Made by a program: the position numbers and the translations under genes. This document shows positions 1-6,853 of a stretch of DNA of 14,573 nt, in pieces; positions within the stretch are counted from its first letter, which is position 1, and each line of letters opens with the position of its first letter. Source of the stretch: Verrucomicrobiota bacterium. Its GTDB lineage: Bacteria > Verrucomicrobiota > Verrucomicrobiia > Limisphaerales > AV2. The stretch is taken from positions 1 through 14,573 of the forward strand of contig QHPW01000123.1 of NCBI GenBank assembly GCA_003219675.1, given 5' to 3'. The notes under the pieces are model-generated. The model had not been told where the DNA came from and searched no databases. It saw only the letters and a program-made list of their open reading frames with translations.

Positions 1-62
1 TCCCGCCGCACTCGCGCCGGGAAAAGTCTCTTCGCCTGCGACACTTCAAGCGACCCGACGTT

Positions 63-1997
63 CTACTTTTTCTCGTCCACAACCTCAGCGTCAATGACCG
101 GTCCTTCGTCTTCGGATTTCTTGTCGCCGGACCTGGCTTCGCCGGACTCGGGTGGCCGCTGGCCTTTGCCGGCTCGCGCCTTCTCCGCCGCCGCCTTGTA
201 GAGTTCAGACGACACCGCCTGCCAGGCCTCGTTCAGTTTCTCGCTGGCCGATTGGATCGCCGCGGCATCGTTGCCTTTCAGGGCGTCCTTGACGTCGTTG
301 ATCGCCTTTTCGATTTTGGCCTTGTCGTCGCCCGAGATCTTGTCCGCACTGTCCTTCAGCATTTTCTCGGAGCGATAAACCGCGTTGTCCGCCTCGTTGC
401 GGACTTCGATGGCCTCACGCTGTTTGCGGTCTTCCTCGTCGTGAGCCTCCGCGTCTTTGCGCATCTTCTCGACTTCGTCCTTCGACAGCCCGCTGCTCGC
501 CGTAATGGTGATCTTTTGCTCCTTGCCGGTGCCAAGGTCTTTCGCGCTCACGTGCAAAATACCATTGGCGTCAATATCGAACGTGACTTCAATCTGCGGC
601 ACGCCGCGCGGTGCCGGCGGAATATCCGTCAGATGGAATTTGCCGATGGTCTTGTTGTCCCTGGCCAGCGGACGCTCGCCCTGGAGCACGTGAATTTCCA
701 CGCCGGGCTGATTGTCCGAGGCAGTCGAGAAGATTTCCGATTTGCGGGTCGGGATGGTCGTGTTGCGCTCGATGAGTTTGGTGAACACGCCCCCGAGCGT
801 TTCGATGCCCAGCGACAGCGGGGTCACGTCGAGCAGCAACACATCTTTGACTTCGCCTTTGAGCACGCCACCCTGAATGCCCGCGCCCACGGCCACTACT
901 TCGTCCGGATTCACGCCTTGATGCGGGGGTTTGTTGACCAGCGAGTGCGCGGTCTCGACCACACGCGGCATGCGCGTCATGCCGCCGACAAGCACCAGTT
1001 CGTCGATTTTGTCGGGCGCAATACCGGCATCTTTCAGGCAATTCTTCACCGGCGACACCGTGCGTTCAAACAGGTCGTCGCAAAGCTGTTCCATCTTGGC
1101 TCGCGTCAGCTTCATGCTGATATGCTTTGGACCGCTGGCGTCCGCGGTGATGAACGGCAAATTGATTTCGTAAACCTGCGCGCTGGACAAAGCGATCTTC
1201 GCCTTCTCCGCCTCTTCCTTGATGCGCTGCAGTGCGTCCGGCTGCTTGCGCAAATCCATGCCGTGTTCCTTTTTGAACTCGTCGAGGATATAATCCATGA
1301 TGCGGTTGTCCCAGTCGTCACCGCCGAGGTGAGTGTCGCCATTGGTGGCTTTGACTTCAAAAACGCCGTCGCCGATTTCGAGCACCGAGATATCGAAAGT
1401 GCCGCCGCCCAGGTCGTACACCGCAATTTTCTCGTCCTTTTTCTTGTCCAGCCCGTACGCGAGGGACGCCGCTGTCGGCTCATTGATGATGCGCAAAACC
1501 TCCAGACCCGCAATGCGGCCGGCGTCTTTGGTGGCTTGACGCTGCGAATCGTTGAAGTAAGCCGGAACCGTTATGACCGCTTGTGTGATTTTTTCACCCA
1601 GACGCATTTCAGCGTCGGTTTTGAGCTTCGCCAGAATCATTGCCGAAATTTCGGGCGGACTGAACTGTTTTGGTTTGCCGTCCACTTCGAGTTCGACTGC
1701 GGCATCACCGTTGGCGGCGCGAACAACCTTGTAAGGGACCCGTTTGATCTCCTCGTTCACCTCCTCGTATTTGCGGCCCATGAAACGCTTGATGGAGTAA
1801 ATCGTGTTGCGCGGGTTGGTCACAGCCTGGCGCTTGGCCGCTTCGCCGACAAGCCGTTCGCCATTCTTGGTGAAAGCGACGACGGAAGGCGTGGTGCGTT
1901 TGCCTTCCGAGTTTTCCAGCACGACGGGCTCTCCGCCCTCCATAACGGCCATGCAGGAGTTCGTCGTTCCTAAATCAATGCCTAATACTTTAGCCAT
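63..1997 (-). CDS. dnaK: Molecular chaperone DnaK (Hsp70)
   Basis: Cytosolic ATP-dependent Hsp70 chaperone that binds exposed hydrophobic peptides, normally with DnaJ and GrpE. The 644-residue length is normal for the family. All three Hsp70 signatures are visible: IDLGTTNS at residues 7-14, DLGGGTFDISVLE at 195-207 and the VLVGGMTRMPRV region near 334-348. The interdomain linker (VLLLD, about 386-390) follows, then the substrate-binding domain, a helical lid (about 510-610) and a charged tail ending in a bacterial DnaK-type VIDAEVVDEKK. The ATG start is supported by a GAGG Shine-Dalgarno element 5 bases upstream (plus-strand 2003-2006). The gene is divergent from the reductase at 2369. No grpE or dnaJ is visible here, and no CIRCE (HrcA) operator stands in front; a sigma-54-like promoter match does. 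The gene appears intact. Confidence 0.98.
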   Translation of the reverse strand: MAKVLGIDLGTTNSCMAVMEGGEPVVLENSEGKRTTPSVVAFTKNGERLVGEAAKRQAVTNPRNTIYSIKRFMGRKYEEVNEEIKRVPYKVVRAANGDAAVELEVDGKPKQFSPPEISAMILAKLKTDAEMRLGEKITQAVITVPAYFNDSQRQATKDAGRIAGLEVLRIINEPTAASLAYGLDKKKDEKIAVYDLGGGTFDISVLEIGDGVFEVKATNGDTHLGGDDWDNRIMDYILDEFKKEHGMDLRKQPDALQRIKEEAEKAKIALSSAQVYEINLPFITADASGPKHISMKLTRAKMEQLCDDLFERTVSPVKNCLKDAGIAPDKIDELVLVGGMTRMPRVVETAHSLVNKPPHQGVNPDEVVAVGAGIQGGVLKGEVKDVLLLDVTPLSLGIETLGGVFTKLIERNTTIPTRKSEIFSTASDNQPGVEIHVLQGERPLARDNKTIGKFHLTDIPPAPRGVPQIEVTFDIDANGILHVSAKDLGTGKEQKITITASSGLSKDEVEKMRKDAEAHDEEDRKQREAIEVRNEADNAVYRSEKMLKDSADKISGDDKAKIEKAINDVKDALKGNDAAAIQSASEKLNEAWQAVSSELYKAAAEKARAGKGQRPPESGEARSGDKKSEDEGPVIDAEVVDEKK

Positions 1998-2033
1998 AGA
2001 AACCTCGCTCTATTATGTACGGAACGCTTATCC

Positions 2034-2050
2034 AGCACCAGTGGTGCCAA
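2034..2050 (-). promoter_or_regulatory. Candidate sigma-54 (RpoN) promoter of dnaK
   Basis: Read on the minus strand, the 17 bases are TTGGCACCACTGGTGCT. Against the known -24/-12 consensus (YTGGCAC, N5, TTGCW) the -24 element matches fully. The -12 element matches at TGC and the final T, and the diagnostic GG and GC pairs are exactly 12 bases apart. The expected transcription start near 2024 would leave a leader of about 27 bases that contains the GAGG ribosome site. The site overlaps a perfect dyad (GCACCA-G-TGGTGC, 2035-2047). I saw no convincing sigma-70 alternative at the right spacing. No activator gene is in the window, so function is an inference. Confidence 0.45.
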
Positions 2051-2283
2051 CCGTGTTATTTCTGTATTAACAGGTTTGGAATACGTGGATTACAAACAGA
2101 ACGCCCAGAAAATCCGAACCCGGAATGTTGCGCCAGAAGCGTCACTCTGTCGCGGCGCTTTCTGAATTGGCACAGCCCGGCTTGGCACAATGCCAGGGCG
2201 CAGGTCAGGTTTTCGCAACCATGCCGCACAGTTTCCGATGAATGAAAAAAGCGTGCCCGCCTCGATTCAGTTGCTTAGAGTCG

Positions 2284-2301
2284 CCGGGAATTGATTCCCG
2301 G
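2284..2301. repeat. Perfect inverted repeat upstream of the reductase
   Basis: CCGGGAAT-TG-ATTCCCGG is a perfect 8-base dyad with a 2-base centre, 67 bases before the reductase start. No T-run follows on either strand, so it does not look like an intrinsic terminator. Its symmetry and position fit an operator for a dimeric regulator, but no regulator gene is adjacent. Confidence 0.4.
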
Positions 2302-2368
2302 AGTTTGGACGTTGACGAAACGTGCGTTCGCCAGACACAAGCAAAAAAACAACAAACAATGAATAACT

Positions 2369-3277
2369 ATGGCTGAAAAAATTGGATTCGTCGGAGTAGG
2401 TCGCATGGGCGCGAACATGGCGCGCCGGTTGAAAGAGGTTGGTTATCCAGTGGTCGCGGTTTACGACGTGCGCGCAGAGGCGGCGAAATCACTGGCGCAG
2501 GAGTTGGGTTGCGAAGTCTGCCCGACGCTCGCGCGGGTAACGGCGTTGTCGGACGTCATCATCACCGTGGTCACCGACGACGATGCGATGCGGAGGATCT
2601 ACGCGGACAAGAAAGACAATCTGTTGAAGCACGCCGAAGGCAAATTCTTTATCAACTGTGCAACCATCACCCCCAAGGTCCACGTCGAAGTGGAAAAGCT
2701 GGCAAAAAAGGCGAAAGCGGAATCGCTGGAAGCCTGCATGGCCTCGAGCATCACCCAGGCGCGGCAGGGAACGCTTTATTTGATGTGCGGCGGCGCCGAG
2801 AGCACGTTCGACAAAGTCAGGCCCATTTTGACGAAGCTGAGCCATGACGGCCAGCTCTTGCGTTACATTGGCAAAGCCGGTCAGGCGGCGAGCGTGAAGG
2901 CATTGGTCAACATGGTCATGAACATCAACACCGCCGGGCTGGCCGAAGGGTTGGGTCTGGGCGCTGCGTTGGGCCTCGACCTCAAGCCGCTGATGGAGGT
3001 CTTTTCACAGACCGGCGCGAATTCGCGCGTGCTGCAAACCGACGGCGAGGACATGCAGAACCGCGAGCATTCCTGTTTCTTCTCCGCCGCCCACGCAGCC
3101 AAGGACTCTGGCATTGCGCTGAGCCTGGCGAAGAAAATGAAGCTCGACCTCCCGCTGGCTGCAGCCACGTTCAAGCAATATTCGAAGATGGCGAAACTGG
3201 GCCTCGGCGAGCTCGACAAGTCCGGCATTGCCGAGCTGACCTTCAAAGGTCGCGGCGGCAAAGGACTGAAGAACTGA
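2369..3277 (+). CDS. NAD(P)-dependent beta-hydroxyacid dehydrogenase (3-HIBADH/GlxR-like)
   Basis: Cytosolic oxidoreductase of the 3-hydroxyisobutyrate dehydrogenase / tartronate semialdehyde reductase superfamily; the substrate cannot be named. The 302-residue length is typical. The N-terminal Rossmann fold shows the nucleotide motif G9-x-G11-x-x-G14 (GFVGVGRMG). The all-helical C-terminal domain carries the expected catalytic lysine, K177, in SVKALVNM. The usual substrate-binding motif DAPVSGG is replaced by EACMASS (residues 121-127), although the following GTL and GG landmarks are kept, so this is a divergent member whose substrate may differ. The ATG start gives a complete Rossmann N-terminus. 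The oxidoreductase begins 74 bases downstream on the same strand, so an operon is possible but not compelling. Confidence 0.88.
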   Translation: MAEKIGFVGVGRMGANMARRLKEVGYPVVAVYDVRAEAAKSLAQELGCEVCPTLARVTALSDVIITVVTDDDAMRRIYADKKDNLLKHAEGKFFINCATITPKVHVEVEKLAKKAKAESLEACMASSITQARQGTLYLMCGGAESTFDKVRPILTKLSHDGQLLRYIGKAGQAASVKALVNMVMNINTAGLAEGLGLGAALGLDLKPLMEVFSQTGANSRVLQTDGEDMQNREHSCFFSAAHAAKDSGIALSLAKKMKLDLPLAAATFKQYSKMAKLGLGELDKSGIAELTFKGRGGKGLKN

Positions 3278-3351
3278 TTAGATTGGTTGTTACAGGAACC
3301 ATTGCGGAGTGCCGCGGGCCTCCGCGCCCTTGCGTCGACGCGGTAAATTCG

Positions 3352-5154
3352 ATGGCCACGCACAAAATCCAAAAGGACTGGAAGGGGCGGCTCAGATCGG
3401 CCGTGCCATTCGGTCTTGGGCAGGTGAAACCGCATCATTTCCGCGACATGGCGAAGGTGGCGTGGAAGAACCGCGACAACCTTGGCTACGCCTGGAAAGT
3501 TTTGAGCCAGGGAGTTTGCGATGGCTGCGCGCTCGGGGTTGCCGGCTTCCATGACTGGACCATCAAGGGTGTTCATCTTTGCATGACCCGGTTGAATCTG
3601 CTTCGGCTGAACACCATGCCGGAACTGGACGCCAGCCTCCTGGAGGATGTTTCCAAACTGAAATCACTCGACAACGCGCAACTCCGCGAGTTGGGTCGTT
3701 TGTCTTATCCGATGCTTCGTGAAACGGGAGCAAAGGGTTTCCGTCGCATCTCCTGGGATGAGGCATATCAACTTGTGGCCAGGAGAATCCGCGCCACGGA
3801 TCCCCGGCGTTGGGCGCTGTTTCTCACCTCGCGCGGTATCACAAATGAAGTCTATTATGTGGCGCAAAAGGTTGCGCGTTTCCTTGGCACCAACAACATT
3901 GATAACGCGGCCCGCCTCTGCCATGCGCCAAGCACCGCGGCGATGAAACATGCTGTTGGTGTCGCCGCGACCACATGCAGTTACAAAGACTGGTACGGAA
4001 CTGACTTGATCATTTTCTTCGGCGCAAATCCGGCCAACGACCAACCGGTGACGACGAAGTATCTGCATGAAGCCAAGAAACGGGGCGCAAAGGTGTTGCT
4101 GGTGAACCCGTACTTCGAACCGGGCATGGCGCGTTACTGGGTGCCGTCCACGTTGAGCAGTGCATTGTTCGGCACCGGCCTCGCTGATTACTGGTTTCCA
4201 GTTTCGCAGGGCGGCGACATAGCCTTTCTGTGGGGAGTGCTGAAGATCCTCATCGCGAATGGGTGGGTTGACGAAAGGTTTATCCGCAACCACACTGTTG
4301 CTTTCGACGAACTCAAATCGCAAAGCGCAAATCTGGAATTCGCGCAGCTGGAAGCGCAATGCGGTCTGGACCGTGCCGGGATGCAGGAATTCGCCGGGTT
4401 GATCCGCGACGCGGCAACTGCCGTGCTGGTCTGGAGCATGGGGATTACCCAACACGCCTTCGGCGGTGACGCAGTGCAAATGATTCTGAACCTGGGCCTC
4501 GTGAAGGGGTTCGTCGGCCGCGACAAGTGCGGACTGATGCCGATTCGCGGCCATTCGTCTGTGCAAGGCGGCGCCGAGATGGGCGCTTATGCGACCGTGT
4601 TTCCGGCTGGAAAACCAATCAATCGTCAGAACGCGCAAAACCTTTCCGACCAATACGGTTTTTCTGTTCCGGACTGGATCGGTCTCACTGCGCCGGAAAT
4701 GGTTGAGGCCTGCGCGCGAGGTCAACTCGATTTGTTTTATTGTCTCGGTGGAAATTTTTTGCGCACGCTGCCCGAGCCGGAGTACGTACGAAGCGCTTTG
4801 GCCAATGTGCCAACACGAGTTCACCAGGACATCATTCTTACCGACCAGATGTTCATCGAAGCGAAGGGGGAAGTGCTTTTGCTCCCGGCGAAAACGCGCT
4901 ACGAGCAGGACGATGGCGGGACGGAAACGAGCACGGAGCGACGCGTCATGTTCAGCCCGGAAATTCCGCGCCAGATCGGCGAGTCGAAGGCCGAATGGAA
5001 AATCCTGCGCGACCTCGCCGCCGCGATTCACCCTGATCGTGCGCACCTGGTGGGGTGCGAGACCGGCCGGAAAGTGCGCGAGGAAATTGCCCGCGTGGTT
5101 CCGTTCTACGACGGCATTCAACGCTTTAAAAGCACCGGCGACGCCTTCCAATAA
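3352..5154 (+). CDS. Molybdopterin oxidoreductase, FdhF/YdeP type, N-terminal part (split by TAA)
   Basis: Formate-dehydrogenase-like catalytic subunit binding bis-molybdopterin-guanine-dinucleotide. From the ATG at 3352 it has 600 residues; a TTG 23 codons upstream also opens the frame but adds unconvincing sequence. Cys56, Cys59 and Cys77 (VCDGC...HLC) sit where these enzymes bind iron-sulfur. RLCHAPS places Cys190 at the position of the molybdenum ligand, which is selenocysteine in E. coli FdhF. IRGHSSVQGGAEMGAYAT is typical of the YdeP branch. The protein stops at GDAFQ, before the C-terminal dinucleotide-binding domain, which lies in the same frame immediately after the TAA. Relatives, as I recall them, carry about 17-18 more residues here (YGG...TPDGK), absent from all three frames. 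The downstream fdhD supports a formate-dehydrogenase-like role. Physiological substrate unknown. Confidence 0.85.
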   Translation: MATHKIQKDWKGRLRSAVPFGLGQVKPHHFRDMAKVAWKNRDNLGYAWKVLSQGVCDGCALGVAGFHDWTIKGVHLCMTRLNLLRLNTMPELDASLLEDVSKLKSLDNAQLRELGRLSYPMLRETGAKGFRRISWDEAYQLVARRIRATDPRRWALFLTSRGITNEVYYVAQKVARFLGTNNIDNAARLCHAPSTAAMKHAVGVAATTCSYKDWYGTDLIIFFGANPANDQPVTTKYLHEAKKRGAKVLLVNPYFEPGMARYWVPSTLSSALFGTGLADYWFPVSQGGDIAFLWGVLKILIANGWVDERFIRNHTVAFDELKSQSANLEFAQLEAQCGLDRAGMQEFAGLIRDAATAVLVWSMGITQHAFGGDAVQMILNLGLVKGFVGRDKCGLMPIRGHSSVQGGAEMGAYATVFPAGKPINRQNAQNLSDQYGFSVPDWIGLTAPEMVEACARGQLDLFYCLGGNFLRTLPEPEYVRSALANVPTRVHQDIILTDQMFIEAKGEVLLLPAKTRYEQDDGGTETSTERRVMFSPEIPRQIGESKAEWKILRDLAAAIHPDRAHLVGCETGRKVREEIARVVPFYDGIQRFKSTGDAFQ

Positions 5155-5169
5155 GCGCATTTTCGCCCT

Positions 5170-5583
5170 GTGGCCCTTCCTGATTCGGGAAGACCGATTT
5201 CCGCGGCGACCCTGAATTCCAGGAGACCGGGCGCGGGTGGAACCGGACCCGCGCCATCCATATTCCGGGTCTCCACCCGACGTGGCAAACAATTCAACTC
5301 GCTCATCTACGCCGAGGTTGACCCGATCAACGGCGCGCCGCGTGATGCTGTGCTGATGAATCCCGATGACGCGGCGGCGCTGCACCTCGTCAAAAACGAC
5401 CGTGTTATTTTGAGGAACGATCTGGGCAGCTTCGCGGGCCGGATTTTTCTCGCGCCGATTGCGCGAGGCAATCTACAAATCCATTGGCCCGAAGGCAACG
5501 TCATCATCCGGCGCGGCGTCACTGATCCCGCCGGGGGTGTGCCTGTCTGCAACGCTCGAGTAAACGTGGAGAGAGTCGCTTGA
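5170..5583 (+). CDS. Molybdopterin oxidoreductase, C-terminal dinucleotide-binding domain (split part)
   Basis: This is the missing C-terminal domain of the preceding enzyme, in the same reading frame and separated only by the TAA at 5152-5154. The open frame begins at 5155 with AHFRPVALPD, which fits the residues that normally follow TPDGK in this family; the first possible start is GTG 5170. The stretch FRVSTRRGKQFNSLIYAE and the later NLQIHWPEGNVIIRRG are characteristic of the molydop-binding domain of FdhF/YdeP-type proteins. On its own the 137-residue piece would lack the active site. It should be read as part of one gene, 3352-5583, interrupted either truly or by sequence error. Confidence 0.8.
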   Translation: MALPDSGRPISAATLNSRRPGAGGTGPAPSIFRVSTRRGKQFNSLIYAEVDPINGAPRDAVLMNPDDAAALHLVKNDRVILRNDLGSFAGRIFLAPIARGNLQIHWPEGNVIIRRGVTDPAGGVPVCNARVNVERVA

Positions 5584-5687
5584 AAGGAGATGAGCCTTCC
5601 GACGAGGTCGTCCGTCTTTTGCCCTCCGCGGCGAAGGATGGAAAGGCACCGCCGACCGCAGACTCACTCGCGCGCGAAGCAGAATGA
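5580..5687 (+). CDS. Possible 35-residue ORF coupled between the oxidoreductase and fdhD
   Basis: A TTG start overlaps the oxidoreductase stop (TTGA, 5580-5583) and a GGAGAGAG element lies 4 bases upstream (5568-5575). The stop overlaps the fdhD ATG (ATGA, 5684-5687). The peptide (MKGDEPSDEVVRLLPSAAKD and on to SLAREAE) is acidic, hydrophilic and without a membrane segment. I recognise no family. The double stop-start overlap makes translation plausible. It could equally be a chance frame or a remnant, since both neighbours are damaged. Confidence 0.35.
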   Translation: MKGDEPSDEVVRLLPSAAKDGKAPPTADSLAREAE

Positions 5688-5818
5688 AAAAACGAGACAA
5701 CCCTGCAGACACGATGACTGAAGTTGTGCGTTGGCAGCCGAACTCAACGCCAAAGCGGCACACGGACATGCTCGCAAGAGAAGAGCCGCTCGAGATTCGC
5801 GTGGACACCCGCCGGTGA
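5684..5818 (+). pseudogene. fdhD: FdhD N-terminal fragment (before the frameshift)
   Basis: FdhD transfers sulfur from a cysteine desulfurase to the molybdenum cofactor of formate dehydrogenase. This 44-codon piece starts at an ATG overlapping the stop of the small ORF and encodes the typical FdhD N-terminus: VVRWQPN, then DMLAREEPLEIRVDTR. It ends at TGA 5816-5818, just where the frame should continue with the conserved PVSVTMRTPG segment. The continuation PVSV is found one frame over. One C missing near 5810-5814 would restore the join, and about 6-7 further codons (TMRTPG region) also seem absent. The homology in this frame shows that the true gene starts at 5684. Confidence 0.7.
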
Positions 5819-6498
5819 GCGTCAACGAGGAACTGGCTGTCGGATTTCTGCTCACGGAAGGTTTGCTTCGCCATCCTGAAGATATTTTGGAGATCGACCC
5901 TTACCCACGAAACAGGGAGAACAATGTGCTGAACGTTTTCCTGTCGCAAGACGTGAAAGTGAATTTTGCCCGGCTCACTCGGCACGTTTTCGCTTCGTCC
6001 AGTTGCGGCCTTTGCGGCAAAGCAACGATCGAAGCCGTTCATCAGCACTTCAAGCCGGTCCACAGCAAACGGACGATTGAATCGGGAACAGTCCTCCAGT
6101 TGCCCGGGCGGATGCGCCGGCAGCAGGAAGCGTTTGAACGGAGCGGCGGTCTTCACGCCGCGGCGGTTTTTGACTCCAAAGGCACTTTGGTCGTCCTGCG
6201 CGAGGATGTTGGCCGACACAATGCGGCGGACAAAGTCATCGGTTACGGTTTCCTTCAAAGCCAACTGCCGTTCGACGCGCATATCCTCATGGTCAGCGGG
6301 CGCGCGTCGTTTGAAATCATGCAGAAGGCGCTGGCGGCGCGGATCCCGGTCGTGTGCGCGGTCTCCGCGCCGTCGAGTTTGGCGGTGGACTTCGCACGCG
6401 CCAGCGGGCAGACGTTGGTGGGCTTTCTGCGTGGCGAATCCTTCAATGTTTATTCGCATCCGGAACGGATCACGCAGGAAAAAGCAAAAGCGTCCTGA
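5815..6498 (+). CDS. fdhD: FdhD, main part (formate dehydrogenase sulfurtransferase)
   Basis: Carries the body of FdhD: NEELAVGFLLTEGLL near the start and SSSCGLCGK with the conserved CxxC pair used in persulfide transfer. LHAAAVFD, LREDVGRHNAADKVIG and LMVSGRASFEIMQKA are FdhD landmarks. The frame is open from a TTG at 5731, but real homology in this frame begins near 5811; before that the FdhD-like sequence is in the other frame. A GTG at 5815 overlaps the TGA ending the upstream fragment (GTGA), so reinitiation could in principle yield this shortened protein. It would lack the conserved EEPLEIRV segment. It follows the molybdenum oxidoreductase, its expected client. Identity is firm; function depends on whether the frameshift is real. 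Confidence 0.85.
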   Translation: MSVNEELAVGFLLTEGLLRHPEDILEIDPYPRNRENNVLNVFLSQDVKVNFARLTRHVFASSSCGLCGKATIEAVHQHFKPVHSKRTIESGTVLQLPGRMRRQQEAFERSGGLHAAAVFDSKGTLVVLREDVGRHNAADKVIGYGFLQSQLPFDAHILMVSGRASFEIMQKALAARIPVVCAVSAPSSLAVDFARASGQTLVGFLRGESFNVYSHPERITQEKAKAS

Positions 6499-6853
6499 TG
6501 GCGCATGGGCCGCAAGATCAGGCGAAAGACCTTGCCGGAGGGCGACGAAACGAACCCGGCCACGGGTGGTGGGCGGGGGGTGGAAGCGCCGGTTATTTCA
6601 ATAATCTCTGTTGCGAACATGCCGGCTTGGAGTATGGTGCCGCGTCGGGGTTTTTCTCAGGGCACGGCTGCGCCGGCGCAAGTTCAACTTCGATCGGAAG
6701 ACCCATTGCGGCTGCTCTACGTCCGGCCAGTCCGCGCCAGAGGGTTCCATCGTTTTTCACGCGCGCAAGGGCGAGCGCCGGCAAATCATCGTCAAATCCC
6801 TGTGACCTGCGCCTTGCGCAACTTCAATTGTTGATATACTTTTCGACCTGATC
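6499..6853. other. 355-base gap between fdhD and hsp20; possible gene remnant
   Basis: No convincing complete gene. A plus-strand frame at 6680-6805 reads KFNFDRKTHCGC and then GSIVFHARKGERRQIIVKSL before a TGA. This looks coding and loosely recalls the C-terminus of GspH/FimT-type pseudopilins. In another frame, 6634-6660 reads VPRRGFSQ, reminiscent of a prepilin cleavage site without its hydrophobic helix. Together they could be a decayed or mis-assembled pseudopilin gene, which is a weak inference. Also present are a G-rich run (6564-6583) and a 12-base GC palindrome (6669-6680). The final 40 bases hold the hsp20 promoter candidate. Confidence 0.3.
6814..6840 (+). promoter_or_regulatory. 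Candidate sigma-70-type promoter of hsp20 (extended -10)
   Basis: TGATATACT at 6832-6840 is a good extended -10 element (TGn-TATACT), with a weak -35 candidate TTGCGC at 6814-6819 (15-base spacer). The predicted transcription start falls around 6847, only about 7 bases before the ATG at 6854, and no Shine-Dalgarno is visible. The message may therefore be nearly leaderless. No heat-shock sigma-32 or CIRCE element was seen. Confidence 0.4.

Larger units (their letters stand above)
1998..2368. promoter_or_regulatory. dnaK / reductase divergent control region
   Basis: This 371-base gap between divergent genes has no credible coding frame. It holds the sigma-54-like match for dnaK (2034-2050) and two direct copies of TTGGCACA (2167-2174 and 2182-2189). 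The second copy also forms TGGCA-CAA-TGCCA (2183-2195). An 8-base dyad with a 2-base centre lies at 2284-2301, and ACGTT-N5-AACGT at 2309-2323. A TTGACG hexamer at 2312-2317 could be a -35 box for the plus-strand reductase, but no good -10 follows. The reductase start at 2369 has no clear Shine-Dalgarno, and a 5-codon ORF (ATG 2359) overlaps it out of frame. Operator roles are guesses. Confidence 0.5.

Noticed and set aside
1..62. Terminator of dnaK
   Set aside because: Only a weak, interrupted GC stem (about 1-22) and no T-run in the minus-strand direction; nothing I can support.
252..1973. 573-codon open frame antisense to dnaK
   Set aside because: Long antisense frames opposite dnaK are a known consequence of its codon usage. 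The peptide has no recognisable domain, and the minus-strand DnaK is unmistakable.
1998..2100. CIRCE (HrcA) operator before dnaK
   Set aside because: No TTAGCACTC-N9-GAGTGCTAA-like element is present on either strand of the gap.
5152..5154. Recoding of the stop in the oxidoreductase as selenocysteine
   Set aside because: The codon is TAA, not TGA, and the molybdenum-ligand position is already a cysteine (Cys190), so selenocysteine insertion does not explain it.
3664..5385. 573-codon open frame antisense to the molybdenum oxidoreductase
   Set aside because: It mirrors a high-GC coding strand, shows no domain or low-complexity-free core, and has no start context. Treated as a shadow.
6564..6583. 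G-quadruplex in the gap before hsp20
   Set aside because: The run has only three G-tracts of three or more with legal loops, so it does not meet the usual four-tract rule.
6505..6834. 109-codon frame after fdhD as a gene
   Set aside because: Arg/Pro-rich, no domain, no ribosome site. Another frame of the same stretch looks more coding-like, so it was treated as part of an unresolved gap.
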